A stretch of DNA of 64,000 nt from Paragorgia papillata (Eukaryota > Cnidaria > Anthozoa > Scleralcyonacea > Coralliidae), in NCBI GenBank assembly GCA_035771165.1, contig JAWNZC010000091.1:2367501-2431500 (forward strand), given 5' to 3'. Below the pieces are notes generated by a model, which searched no databases, was not told where the DNA came from, and worked only from the letters and a program-made list of their open reading frames with translations. Below are positions 26,085 to 38,201 of this stretch, piece by piece. Positions within the stretch are counted from its first letter, which is position 1. Each line of letters starts with the position of its first letter. Both the position numbers and the translations under genes were made by a program.

Positions 26085-28603
26085 CTTGACTGTGCTTGCG
26101 ACGGAGTGGCTGCATGAAGTTCGCTGTACGGACTGCGGACACGTGCAGCATTATTGCATCGACTGCGCAAAGAAAGCTCACGAAAGGAGAACTTATTTCT
26201 ACGTGTTAGAAAGGTTTAAAGTGAGTATAAACTGTCGTTTCTTTAAACCTTAATTACCTTATTATGCTCAAAAATAGATGTTAATGTGACTATGAATCAC
26301 AAGAGATGTCGATTATGATATTTGTGGATATAATAAGAAAACTTCTTATTTTTATATTTTTGACAGGATGGTTGCTTTTTGCCATTCTTTGCAAACCATA
26401 CGGTAATTGCCATGAGTCACCAACGAACTTGCCCATCCGCCCAATCCAGAAACATTGTCTGCATTGACCAACATGGTAAGAGAACTTAAAATAATATACT
26501 GTGTATACTTACTTTAGTTGTCTCATTGTTATAATTATTATATTTATATAGAATGAGTTCAACCTAATTCATCACAGTGAGTTTTTTAACTTGCACTAAA
26601 TATTGTTGGTATTAAGGATAAAAGCAGTAATAATAATACTGTATATACTACTGCTAGTTCTACAGCTACTACTAAATTCCTGAGCTGTTGAAGCAATATG
26701 ATATTAATTACATATAACTTCAACAGCTCAACTGCAATACCTAAACCAGTACCATTAGTCCTTACTAATATCAACATACTTTCTTAAATTCAGGTCGTCA
26801 ACATCAAAAACAAATTATTTTCTGTAATTGTGAGGAATATGCTGTCACATTGGTTAAATTGCAATTATGGCCTGGCAGTTATTGTACGCCCTACTATTGC
26901 ATTCCATTTTAAACTTATGGTACTCGCTGAGACTCTACTTCTGGAATGCCAGGTTCCACTACAGAAGTTCTGTGATGCACTTGGTATAATGAACAAATCA
27001 ACAATATTACCAAGATGGGTATGTACGGTAGTTTACATTGTTGATTGCAGGACATCTGCGGAAATACCTTATTTTGCATTATAGCGAGTGCAGTACACTG
27101 AACCATATAGTACATGTATTTCTCATTTCAGGTCAAGAAGATTTATTCTACTTTGAACAGTGACTCATTTGATGAATTTCGGTAATTTAACTTCTTATAG
27201 TATTTAACCTATTCCTGTCTGAGCCTGCCGGATACAGCTATAACTTAAAATTATTATACCCTGGTCAGACGATTTTACTTGTCAAAGATATAACCCTCAG
27301 TCAGCGTATAGGTTAATACGTAACCTCTTATTCAATTAACCTCTTATTTGACCTCTTAAACAGTATTCATTGTTTTGAAGTTAACTTCATTTTAAATAAA
27401 TTTTTGCTGAAGCTACCATCAGTACATGTTGAGAATGGTAAGCCTTATAGTGATCAAGTCGAAAAAGAAAATTCATGTCCACTATGCCCAAAGATATGGC
27501 ATTCTATTAATCTATTAAAATAACTAATTAATAAACATACAGTGCATAGAGTTTGCTTGAGGCCCCTATATGGCACTTGCTTTCCCAAGATGGTGGAGAA
27601 AACAAACAGTAAACTATACATGTTAATACACAATGTCATTAACTTACAGTACAGAAAGTACAGAAAAAAGACAGAAACTGTCACAGAGATGGAAAGTTGG
27701 AGAAACAAAATTTAATGCTGCTGCTCTTTCTTTGGAGACCCGGAGAAGAGAAGCAGTCACTGAACAAACACACTGTTTGGCAGTTAAAATAGTGTTTTTA
27801 ATATATTTGAAGAAAAAAATACGCAGGTACTGTACACTATGCTGACTTCACGTGTACCATCTACTAATGGCATTCTACAGTTGTTGTTACTAGTACTACT
27901 TTTTGGAAGTGTAGTAATTATTTTAATGACCATTTCTTTTCATTGAACATTTTAAATAGATTGTCAAGCAGTAGCAGTAAAACTGTCAAAGCAAATAACT
28001 CAGAGAACAAATGCAATGAAAGCTACCATTACCAAGTACAATGACTCATTAAGCTCGTTACAAGACTGGGTGGAAACATTACTACAAGAGCTGCAGTTTG
28101 ATCAAGCAAAGCATCCAGAGTCAGAATTTTATTGTCATTTCAACAGGTGACCTTCCAACAATGATATTCCCTTTGTTATAAAAAGAACTGCAATTGACCT
28201 CCACAACTTCCTAAAATGATGCAAGGAGGAGCAGAAGCTTTTGCTATTGGAGGTTGAAAGGTTGTTTAACCATTATTTTGGAGAAAAAGAAAAGCTGGAG
28301 ACCTATATAGCTCAGCATCCAGGTGATCACTCAAGATTAATGAGAAGAATCAATGTTCTTATCAAGAAGAAACTTTGTGAGATAAACAATATGCTGTATT
28401 GGTTAGGTTCAATACTATTGGACTATTTGAGTACAGAAACAATCAGTAAATTACCATATAGTAAGACTGAATCAGGGCACATGGGATCTAGTGAATTTTC
28501 AGCTGTGGCATTTGCTGAAATTGCATACAACAATGAGACTGATGAAGATGTACACATTTTACTGGACTTTTCTGATGATGATTCTGACTGTGATGATGAG
28601 TAA
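26085..28603 (+). pseudogene. Multi-exon remnant with KDZ-like (CxC) cysteine cluster
   Basis: Exon-like blocks are separated by GT...AG introns. The first (about 26085-26219) encodes VRCTDCGHVQHYCIDCAKKAH and has a GTGAGT donor. The second starts after CAG at 26367 (DGCFLPFF). Another begins after CAG at about 26794 and encodes IIFCNCEEYAVTLVKLQLWPGS, then after a frame change VRPTIAFHF...ECQVPLQKFC. Others follow near 27133, 27960 and 28240-28603. A cysteine cluster followed by a LWPGS...RP-x-IAF block is what I associate with KDZ (Kyakuja-Dileera-Zisupton) transposon proteins. The catalytic core is not visible, so this is a partial or decayed copy, or a host gene derived from one. Confidence 0.4.
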
Positions 28604-29766
28604 TATATATTACTACACAAGTGTAATATACTATGAAATTAACATTTAATGATTTTCTTACACTGCTGAAATGAAACAAAAAATTCAGTCAACTTGTAAC
28701 TTTAGCATTCCAGTCTGCAGAGCTTGCCAGTTGACTTTGGTAGTGTAAGAAAATAATCAAATGTTTTCATCTACAGTATCTCTAAGGATGGTTATGAAAT
28801 GTAATATACTATGTACACAAAGATTTGTTGTTTATTTTTATATGCTGTAAATACTAAGTAGAAATGTAAATATTATTTATCTGCATTCATCAGTTGGTAA
28901 AATTACACTACATCTGAACTTTACTTGCAGTCATTGAACTTTGATGATTAAAGAAAGATTATAAATGTAGAACTTTTTTGAATAAAAACACCTCCCGGAA
29001 TAATTGGACTCCTATGCCTATGTTTGCAACAATTAACTCAATCTATAGCATGACTGCACAAACTTACAAAGGTAATGTTCTACATTTTTCTATGTGGACA
29101 ATTCTTAAACTCAATGCCAATGGGCTCAAAGTGTAAAAAATGAAATAAATACCATAATATGTACTTGTAATAGTACAAGTACAATTAATATTAAACACTG
29201 CGACTGTAACATGGAACTACAGCATAAAGTAAGTAAGCTTGACGTTAGTCACAGTCACTAGCACCATGAATACAACCTTGCTTGCACTAAACTAGGCAAA
29301 CAACTCCTACAAATATATCATACGTAAATTTATGAACTAGACTCACCTGGTGTTGTGTGTTGCGACTTTAATTTTCCCATCGATCATGGACCAAAGAAAT
29401 TATTAAAAACCACACTGCACGTTCAGCTGGCGAATATGAATAAATAAAAATGCACAAGTTTCCAATAGTAGACTGAAACATAGTTGAGTTGAAGCCTTTA
29501 GTACCAGTTGAAAGTTGAGACTATTCTCACTGCTTACATACCAGTCAACACTCGGTTTTAACATAGTCATTGCAATGATCACAATATATCGAGACATATT
29601 CACATGAAATAGTGATGGATATACATGCATGTCGTATAGGTGTGTACCTGCAATACAACATACGGCGACTGAAACTTGTGAGTTGTTCATGTGAGCTCCT
29701 TTCCTTGCTCAGCATTTGAGCCTTTGCAAATACGTCACCATGTGTTGCCCTAGCAACGATCGCAAT
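28604..29766. other. AT-rich DNA without recognised features
   Basis: No convincing coding frame, repeat or RNA gene is seen. Composition is AT-rich and unstructured. Confidence 0.6.
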
Positions 29767-29910
29767 GTTACATAATATGGGTAGGGGTGGTAACCTAATG
29801 TTACATAATATAGTTAGGGGTGGTAACCTAATCTTACATATATGGGTAGGATTGTAATCTAATGTTACATAATATGGGTAAGGGTGGTAACCTAATGTTA
29901 CATAAGTGAT
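29767..29910. repeat. Minisatellite, about 30-bp unit (array 1)
   Basis: Tandem units of the form ATGGGTAGGGGTGGTAACC followed by TAATGTTACATA. The same unit recurs at 30453-30660, 36018-36125, 36424-36960, 38500-38745 and 39460-39521. Confidence 0.85.
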
Positions 29911-29934
29911 ATTGGGCATTTCACTCGATTACAT

Positions 29935-30187
29935 AGCATGTTCTACGGATTTTGGGTGAAGGAAAATTCGAGTGTAGAATATATACATTTTAAGACCAAA
30001 CCGGGACCAGTTGCAAAAAATGCAACTACACAGGCCTTCTTGCACTAGAATCGCAAGGTCGTGGGTTCAATTCCTGCCGGAAGGTCTGTGTAGTTGCATT
30101 TTTCGCAACTGGTCCCGGTTTGGTCTTAAAATGTATATATTCTACACTCGAATTTTCCTTCACCCAAAATCCGTAGAACATGCTATG
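29935..30187. mobile_element. Second tRNA-like foldback element (copy a)
   Basis: Arms of about 100 bp (TTCTACGGATTTTGGGTGAAGG through CCGGGACCAGTTGC and complement) flank a partial tRNA-like core with GGTCGTGGGTTCAATTCC (B-box-like). The outer ends are nearly perfect complements, so the unit can fold on itself. Confidence 0.7.
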
Positions 30188-30286
30188 TAATCGAGTGAAA
30201 TGCCGAATATCACTTATAATATACCCAATTCTCTCCTGGCATTATCACCTTATTACATATACAGAACTCGCGATCAAGCTCTCGGC

Positions 30287-30452
30287 AACGCTCTCCGTGG
30301 CTCAGTGGGCAGAGCATTGCACTAGAATCGTAAGGTCGTGGGTTCAATTCCTGCCGGAAGGCCTGTGTAGTTGCATTTTTCGCAACTGGTCCCGGTTTGG
30401 TCTTAAAATGTATATATTCTACACTCGAATTTTCCTTCACCCAAAATCCGTA
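30287..30452 (+). mobile_element. Second tRNA-like element (copy b, one arm only)
   Basis: An A-box-like GTGGCTCAGTGGGCAGAGC and B-box-like GGTTCAATTCC in tRNA spacing are followed by the same 3' arm as copy a (CTGTGTAGTTGCATTT...AATCCGTAGA). Without the 5' arm, this looks like the parent SINE. Confidence 0.7.
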
Positions 30453-30660
30453 GATAATGTTACATAATATGGGTAGGGGTGGTAACCTAATGTTACATAA
30501 TATAGTTAGGGGTGGTAACCTAATCTTACATATATGGGTAGGGTTGTAATCTAATGTTACATAATATGGGTAGGGATGGTAACCTAATGTTATATATATG
30601 GGTTGCGGTGACAACCTGTTATATATATCAGGGTAGGGGTGGTAATCTAATGTTACATAT
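30453..30660. repeat. Minisatellite, about 30-bp unit (array 2)
   Basis: Same unit as array 1, with variants such as GGTGACAACCTGTTATATATA. It begins directly at the end of the tRNA-like element. Confidence 0.85.
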
Positions 30661-31217
30661 ACACCAAAAAGCGCACGATCTGTTACAACATCGAACAGCA
30701 CTGATATCAGGTCTGTTACATTATGATTCCATCAGGTCTGAACAAGATAATGTAGCGACCCCTGATACAGCTATGATGACCACAGTCTGTATCAGCAGTG
30801 ATGTCAGGCGTCAAACAGCCCCTACAAATGGCACTGGGGACGAGGTTTGTCAGGCGAGAGATTGATAGATCGCGTGGAAAACTCGCGTGGATTAATTATT
30901 CCACGCGTGGATAAACAAAATGCCGGTACAAAAATTCCCCCATGTATACTCCGAAACTGGTTTGCTGCCGAAAAATCTGAGAAAAAACTGGAATAAAAAC
31001 GTGCACAGAAGTAACTACGCCAAAAAAACTACGCGACAGAAACATCAGGTAACTATTTTTATTATTTTTTTATACTTATCAACTAAGATTTACAAAAATA
31101 AAGAGCATTTCACCACTATAAATCTTAATTTCGACGAATTTGTACACTTCGTTTTTCTATAAATTTAGTCACATATAGTACGACTGCAAAAAGAAAAGAC
31201 AAATGATCAGGCATATA

Positions 31218-34200
31218 CAGGGGCGCAACTAGAAAATTTCGAGGGCAGGGGTTGAACGCAAAAAAAGGGCAAAGTCGTTCCGTATTCTAAACAATTTGCA
31301 GTGCCGTAGCAAGGTGTCAGAAAGTGTGTGTGGGGGGGGGGGGGGGGCAGTACAGTAGTGGCAATTATTGACCGGATTTGTAGGGGGTCCGGGGGATCTC
31401 CCCCGGAAATTTTTTAAATCTAGAACCTCGGAAACACCATTTGCAGCAATTTGAGCGAACTTTTTCATCTAAATCTACAGCGAGTATAGTTCAAATTTTA
31501 CTGTATAAACGAAGAAATTTTGGTTCAGGGCATTGAAGCCTCGACAGACGACACTTCACAAAAGTGAACATATTTTGGGAGTTGCGTTGCTCCGTTTGAG
31601 ATTTTGAGTCGCCGTAATCTTTCAATAATTAAATACCTATACATTACTGAATAGCTTCTAATTAATTCTTCTAAGATGCCTCTGCCCTCGGACACATGAA
31701 AAGTTCGACATTTGTTAAATTCAGGTTATCAAAACAGGCAAAGAACTTTATTGATTAACTTAACTGATTGGGGATACTAGATATCTTCGTTATGCTTCTT
31801 CGAGAACACTCAACAACCACTATTGTATTGCGTACTACAACAGACGATTAATTATTTGTTTATCTAATGTCTACCCTAGTATTAGAGGTCTCACAAAAAG
31901 GGCAGGGGTTAAAAAGGGCAGGGGTTGCTAAATCTCAAAAATGCTAAGCAAATGTACACCTGTTAGATCCCAATATATTTTCTCCTTCCTGGCTAATACT
32001 GTATATAAAGAGAAGGGGAAAAAAAGACATGAATTATAAATCTTAAAAATGCTAACCTAATACACACCTGTTAGGTTTTATTGTGGTTGAATTCTCTCCT
32101 TGCTAGTTACTAGGCAAGCTATACAAAGAGAAGAAAAGAACGACATATTACTTTCTAAACCTTAAAAATGTTGAGCTAATACACACCTGTCAGATCTCAT
32201 TACAATCATATTCCCCTTCCCAGGTCTGATGCTACATAATGAGAAAAAAAAAAAACAAAGTTTAAAATAACAGTTATTATGCATAAGTCAATTCCAGCAA
32301 TGCCCACAACCCCCCCTCGGGTCAACCCCCAGGAATTTGCATTTTCATTTTTTTTTAATGATAATGATTAATGATAATGATTTAATATTTCTATTGCGCA
32401 ACTTAACATGTGGATATGATCAAATGCGCATTACAATGTTATGGGTGGCTTATCAGGCAATTTATAAATTTTCACCGTGGCCTTGTTGAGGCATATCAAA
32501 GGCGCTTTATGCTGCCGCCAACAACACAGTTCAGACCACGGATCTCAACTAAGACCTAGGTGTTGATTTTACGGAGGGAGGAAAACCGGAGAACCCGGCG
32601 AAAAACCCTCGAAGCACAGGAGAGATCAACTAAACTCTACTCACATGGTCCAAGCTCGAGAACGAGGTTATTCCCAGACGGTCACCCATCCAAGTACTAA
32701 CCCCGTCCGACCGGGCTTAACTATTGGTGAGAGGCAGCGCGCTAACAGCACACGCCACCTGTGCACCTGAATGCCATGGGGGTGGGCAAAAAAGACCCTA
32801 CAATGCCCCACCTGGGGCAACAAAATGGATGCCAGGGTAGATCATCACACTTTCCAAGATGATATTTCTTTGCAAAACATCTTCAGTTTGACACAAGCTT
32901 GAGTAGGTGATGGATTTCGTCAGGATATTACACAAGGAAAATCCTAGAATGTTGGTCTTTAGATTCAGACCATCTATATCATTCAGATGCAAGGTACATG
33001 TTTTATGGAGCTCCCATCTTCTCTTCAATTTCCTCCGTATTGTAGTGCAATTATTAATATTGAAAATAATTTGAATGCATCTGATTTGCATACACTACTG
33101 ATTTGCATACACTACGGATTCCCAAAGCATGTGTAGCAGCAACCACAATCGTACATATTTGGTCGCGACAAATGCCCAGGGGTAGACTGATGCCTGGCTC
33201 TGGGTAAATACTGAAAGACCAAATGCCCACGGCATTGTCCTGGGGGGTGGGCATTGCTGTAATTGACTGATCCATTAATTTTAAAATTAAATTTTTAACT
33301 GTTTCATTTATTTAATACAGGCCTTGGTTTTTTTTTCCCACAACTCACATACTTAGTAGATCTTTACTCTTGCAGTACTATATTGTTCCCATATCAGTTG
33401 ATGAAGTTATTGCATATAAATTTGCATTTCATGCTATAAAAAAAAAGAAAAAACAGGTTTAACTGTGAATAATACCACTCTAATAATACCACTGTACTAA
33501 GTTTTCAGATTGTTGACGAATTAAGTTTGATCTTGAACATTTTTACAAAAAATTTAGAAGACACAGTCATTTTAAACATGTGGCATACATTGTCCTGTTA
33601 TTAAATGATAAATATGAGACAAGAAATGTTAAATAAAAGATCTCATACTATTTTGAATATATTTTAAATTTGGCTCAGTTTGTATAAGGGTAATTTATTG
33701 GTATGGAAAACAGCACTGACATTGCCAAGGGGGGCTGTGGGGGGAGGGCCATCACCCCCCGAATGGTCTCCAAGACCATTCTCGTGAAAGGTTTAAATCC
33801 TTGGAGAAACTTGTTGGTTACTTGGGGGTTACACTTGTTTTAAGGCCAAGTGGGTGGATCAGTAATGTTATATATATAGCAGGCATGTATATGCTATAAA
33901 TTACCAAGGGTCTATATAAAATGCCTCCAACTTGTTTTTACATAGGTTTATAAATAAATCTAAAGATATTCTGAGTATTTCTGATGTGAACATTCTATGT
34001 TCTGGTTTAATAATAGTAACAAAATTATGTAATTTATGGCTTTCAGATTACAATACTCTTAAATACTTGTCTCGGAAATAGTGTTTCAGAGACCCCAGAA
34101 ATCCAAACTTTTTGGAAGGGCATGCCCCAGACCCCCTAGGAGTTTGAGGTTCTTGCCCCCCCCCCCCCCCCCTCCCAAGACCCTGGCTATGTTACTGGAA

Positions 34201-35695
34201 AACAGCTTAAAATAAATTATGTTTACTACCATGCATAATTGTAAAAAAATAATGAAATGTTATTCTTGATACCTGAATAAATATTTTTATAGTGTTTTTA
34301 TATTTTCTGGATTAGGGCTTTGCTGTGTGCATTTAAAAAATATGAAAATATAATAAAATATTGAGATATGTCTCTTTGACATGTAATAATACCCCACCCT
34401 CGCCCCATGCACCTCTAAAGTGTATCGATTTGTGGTTATATAATTATAAATAAGAATATAAGATCTGACTGTGCAGCATAAAACAAATAAATCTTATTTT
34501 CTATGGAAAACAACAGAATTATTTACGTCCAGAAATTTTATTTCTAACTTAATCTTTTTGTATAATCATTAATTTGACTAGTTTACTAGATTTTAAAACT
34601 TACCTTTAGGTTTGTGGAGCTAGAATTGCAACATAAAGCCCGTTATGAAAAAGGAAAGGGAAAATACTTTGTTGCTGCTGACGCCATAACTTTTGTAGAG
34701 TCCAATTTTGCCTTGTTTCAATACCAGTGTTTCGTCGCATTTTGGAAGAAACGAGCTTCACAAGCTTTCAAATTAGTACTGTACATACTGCTGGAACAAA
34801 CTTTCTGTTATATCTCCAGAGTCAGTCATGTCCAACGAGAATAGTGAGTGATGATTTTTCGCTTTTCATTTTCATCAAGACATTCTGGGCTGAATCTGTC
34901 TGTACAAAACCACACACTTGTTGCACGTAATTTCCGCCACAAAAACATTCGCAGAAAGACGTCAAAGTTTGAAATAAACTTCCAAAGTTTTTTATTGTTA
35001 ATTCATTCAGCAATAACTTAGAAGTGCTGTTTGTTTTTTTGTTTTTCCATGTCAGACACTTGACTCGATCTCTTCAGTCTCTTGTCTTTTTTTGCTGACA
35101 AAGTCACGAAAAATTCGTGTCGCGACACGCTGTTACCGCGTGAAAATCCACGTAGTTCCCAACAGCTCTGACCTTGCAACCCCTGCCCTTTTTGTGAGAC
35201 CTCTAATACTGGGTTAGACATTAGATAAGCAAATAATTAATCGTCTTTTGTAGTACGCAATACAATTCTCCGCAAATCTGGCGATCGAGACTCAGAGGCA
35301 TTTAGTTCGGCTTCAATCTCGTACCCAGCTTGTAATATGCTACACCAAGTTTTTCCTAAAAACAACCGCTTTTCTGAATTTGTGGGCTCAGCTTTCGAAT
35401 CTCAAGGCGAAAATGAACCAATCATAGAGATAGAGATAGATTTTGGCAACCTGTAGCCGTAGGGTATGTTGGTGTGATAATTTCTTCGTTTTTACAGTAA
35501 AATTTCAAGAATTAGATGAAAAAGTTCGCTCAAATTGCTGCAAATATAATGGTGTTTCCGAGGTTCTAATATTTGAGTGTTCTCGAAGAAGCATAACGAG
35601 GATATCTAGTGTCCCAAATTGTTTAGAATACTGAACGACTTTGCCCTTTTTTTGCGTTCAACCCCTGCCCTCGAAATTTTCTAGTTTCGCCCCTG
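31218..35695. mobile_element. hAT-like element or nested remnant with CAGGGGCG ends, 4.5 kb
   Basis: The left end CAGGGGCGCAACTAGAAAATTTCGAGGG matches the complement of the right end at 35620-35695. More inverted similarity joins 31420-31530 with 35480-35580, and 31780-31900 with 35170-35260. CAGGGGCG termini are typical of hAT elements, but the 8-bp flanks differ (GGCATATA and TCTGACAC) and no hAT transposase frame is present. The interior contains a 5S-like SINE and poly-C/G tracts. Confidence 0.55.
32490..32770 (-). mobile_element. 5S rRNA-derived SINE (SINE3-like), minus strand
   Basis: On the minus strand the segment at about 32665-32725 reads like the conserved 5S rRNA internal region: TTAGTACTTGGATGGGTGAC followed by CGTCTGGGAATA. 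A GC-rich body follows. It is a 5S-like Pol III promoter SINE and not a full 5S gene. Confidence 0.7.
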
Positions 35696-36017
35696 TCTGA
35701 CACAACCTGTTCAACATGGCTGTTGCAGTGCTGATATCGTCAGTCCTGATTTATCTGATACCAACAGCTTCCATCAGTGCTGTTGCCCCATCATAGCTGT
35801 TACCGCCTGTTCTTACAGACGTCTACAGATCTGTTGTCAACATACCTGTATCATGCTTTTATATCAGACTGATACAGCACTGACGGACCAACAGTCTGTT
35901 GCAGTCTGATGCTGTCAGTTCTGAACAGTCTGTGGACGTCTACAGCCTGTAACAGCTATGATATCATACCTGTATCAGGCCTGTAGTTGCAACAGGCTGT
36001 AACAGACCTGTGGCGTT

Positions 36018-36125
36018 TTTATATGGGTAGGGGTGGTAACCTAATGTTATATATATGGGTAGTGGTGGTAAACTAATGTTATATATATGCAATGGGTAGG
36101 GGTGGTAAACTAATGTTATATATAT
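36018..36125. repeat. Minisatellite, about 30-bp unit (array 3)
   Basis: Three to four copies of the GGGTAGGGGTGGTAAMCTAA unit lie directly before a 300-bp MITE. Confidence 0.8.
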
Positions 36126-36126
36126 A

Positions 36127-36422
36127 TTTCTAAAACTCATTAATAATTCATGAGGAAAACACAAAGAAAATCCATGTTTAATGAGTGTCTGTATACGTGA
36201 TACAGATTCCTCTTGATTTACATAAGTTTTAGCTTTGATTTTCTCGACTTAGACAACGTTTTTTTAGAAAAATCACTACGCCAATGAACTAACCAAATCG
36301 GATCGTTTTAGAAGTCATTTACAGAATTCGTGTCCGTTCTGTATCGGGATACAGGCACTCGGCTTCGCCTCGTGTCTGTATACCCCGATACAGAACGGCC
36401 ACTCATTCTGTAAATAGTACAT
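36127..36422 (+). mobile_element. 300-bp MITE, copy 1
   Basis: Non-coding unit running from TTTCTAAAACTCATTAATAATT to CTGTAAATAGTAC. It contains an internal hairpin (CGTTCTGTATCGGGATACAGG against its complement near 36340-36395). It is near-identical to copies at 37813-38106 (inverted) and 38202-38495. Confidence 0.8.
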
Positions 36423-36423
36423 A

Positions 36424-36479
36424 TATGGTTAGGGTGGGAACCTAATGTTATTTATATGGGTTGGGGTTTTAACCTAATG

Positions 36480-36530
<51 letters not shown>

Positions 36531-36669
36531 GTTACCACCCCTACCCATATATGTAACATTAGATTACCACGCCTACCCATATATATAACAGGTTGTCAGC
36601 GCTACCCATATATATAACATTAGGTTACCATCGCTACCCATATATGTAACATTAGGTTACCACCCGTAC

Positions 36670-36709
<40 letters not shown>

Positions 36710-36960
36710 GTACGGGTGGTAACCTAATGTTACATATATGGGTAGCGATGGAAACCTAATGTTACATAATATGGGTAGGGATGGTAACCTAATGTTATAT
36801 ATATGGGTAGCGCTGACAACCTGTTATATATATGGGTAGGCGTGGTAATCTAATGTTACATATATGGGTAGGCGTGGTAATCTAATGTTATATATATGGG
36901 TAGGGGTGGTAACCTAATGTTAGATATATGGGTAGGGGTCGTAACCTAATGTTATATATA
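36424..36960. repeat. Minisatellite array folded into a mirror-inverted arrangement
   Basis: Units run in the minus orientation at 36525-36675 and in the plus orientation at 36700-36960, joined by a (TA)n centre near 36690. Unit variants appear in the same order on both sides (CGGGTGG, AGCGATGG, AGCGCTGACAACCTG, AGGCGTGG), so the array is a true palindrome about 300 bp long and not a chance orientation switch. Confidence 0.85.
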
Positions 36961-36998
36961 TATATATAAGTGAGCTTTGGTTCACGAAATGTTAGAGA

Positions 36999-37715
36999 GT
37001 GTCAAGATTAACAGTCAAGATTAACAGAAACACAGTCAAGATTAGCTATAGTTGCAAGAACAACGTCAAGTCTATTATCACGAAACATAATTCACGCACA
37101 ATCAGGAAAAGCAAGCCACGAAGCATAGTTACAAGCAGTTGCAATTGCAGGATTAAGGACAATTGCCCCCTACGTGGGCAATGCATGACAAACAACATAG
37201 TATACAATGCATCTATTTCCATAAGCAACACGAACATCACTAAGCAATACATTGGCATGACAGCAAGTACATTTAAAGAGCGATATCGTAACCATACTAA
37301 ATCTTTTCAGAATAAAAAGTATTCAAATGAGACGGAACTTTCGAAATACATTTGGAATCTAAAAGAAAAAAAACAACGTTTCGACATAACCTGGTCTATA
37401 CTAAAACACTCAATTTCTTACACGGGAGGATCAAAAAGATGCAATTTATGTTTGGACGAAAAACTTTTCATCATGAAGGCAGACAAACAACTCTTACTAA
37501 ACAAAAGATCAGAAATAGTTTCGACGTGTTGGCACAAAAATAGATTTCGGATCATCAACCTAAACAATCAAAGGAATGCGCGCAACGTTTCGACGCCCAC
37601 ACCCACGCTCCAAATGAATCCGCCGGACGTTTCGACGCCCACACCCACGCCCCAACTAACGCATTTAAGCAGCCCACTAACCGATATTTTCCAGTCGCCT
37701 GATGATCCCGTTTAG
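36999..37715 (+). CDS. Penelope-like element fragment: GIY-YIG endonuclease domain
   Basis: This 238-aa frame holds a Cys-rich segment (CNCRIKDNCPLRGQC), then VYNASISI...KQYIGMTA (the GIY-YIG core, with KQYIG in the YIG position). After that come FKERYRNHTKSF, ELSKYIWNLKEK and a CNLCLDEKLFIM segment. This order matches the C-terminal endonuclease of Penelope-like retroelements (PLEs), which cleaves target DNA. The RT domain is missing, so this is a 5'-truncated copy. A hammerhead-like motif overlaps and follows the 3' end. The C-terminal about 40 residues contain two STPTPT repeats. Confidence 0.8.
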   Translation: MSRLTVKINRNTVKISYSCKNNVKSIITKHNSRTIRKSKPRSIVTSSCNCRIKDNCPLRGQCMTNNIVYNASISISNTNITKQYIGMTASTFKERYRNHTKSFQNKKYSNETELSKYIWNLKEKKQRFDITWSILKHSISYTGGSKRCNLCLDEKLFIMKADKQLLLNKRSEIVSTCWHKNRFRIINLNNQRNARNVSTPTPTLQMNPPDVSTPTPTPQLTHLSSPLTDIFQSPDDPV

Positions 37716-37740
37716 GGTGAAACCTCTGGTAGCGAAGACT
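37691..37740 (+). ncRNA. Hammerhead-like ribozyme motif at the PLE 3' end
   Basis: CTGATGA (37699-37705), a CCC/GGG stem II with GTTTA loop, GAA (37719-37721), a 3-bp stem III (ACC/GGT) and the cleavage triplet GTA (ending 37731). Stem I pairs TCGC (37695-37698) with GCGA (37732-37735). Minimal type I hammerheads are known in PLEs. The base pair next to the core in stem II is a U-U mismatch, so activity is uncertain. Confidence 0.55.
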
Positions 37741-37776
37741 TTAAGGTAAAACTATACTTCATACTTCATATATATA

Positions 37777-37812
<36 letters not shown>

Positions 37813-37816
<4 letters not shown>

Positions 37817-38106
37817 TATTTACAGAATGAGTGGCCGTTTTGTATCGGAGTATACAGACACGAGGCGAAGCCGAGTGCCTGTATCCCGATACAGAACGGA
37901 CACGAATTCTGTAAATGACTTCTAAAACGATCCGATTTGGTTAGTTCATTGGCGTAGTAATTTTTCTAAAAAAACGTTGTCTAAGTCGAGAAAATCAAAG
38001 CTAAAACTTATGTAAATCAAGAGGAATCTGTATCACGTATACAGACACTCATTAAACATGGATTTTCTTTGTGTTTTCCTCATGAATTATTAATGAGTTT
38101 TAGAAA
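37813..38106 (-). mobile_element. 300-bp MITE, copy 2 (inverted)
   Basis: Reverse complement of the unit at 36127-36422, with only a few differences. It is directly flanked by (TA)n on the left. Confidence 0.8.
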
Positions 38107-38201
38107 TATATATATATATATATATACATATATATGGTTAGGGTGGGAACTTAATGTTATTTATATGGGTTGAGGTGGTTACCTAATGTTATATATATAT
38201 A

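Noticed and set aside
29767..30660. GGGTAGGG/GGTTAGGG-like units resembling telomere repeats
   Set aside because: The unit is about 30 bp with AT-rich spacers, not tandem TTAGGG.
30921..31047. Short first-exon-like frame with GTAACT donor
   Set aside because: One basic 43-residue frame without any downstream acceptor or homologous exon that I can see.
32660..32730. Possible 5S rRNA gene
   Set aside because: Only the internal promoter region matches and the ends are unlike 5S; it fits a 5S-derived SINE.
36424..36960. CRISPR-like alternation of repeat and spacer
   Set aside because: Spacers are the same AT-rich sequence each time and the genome is eukaryotic; it is a minisatellite.
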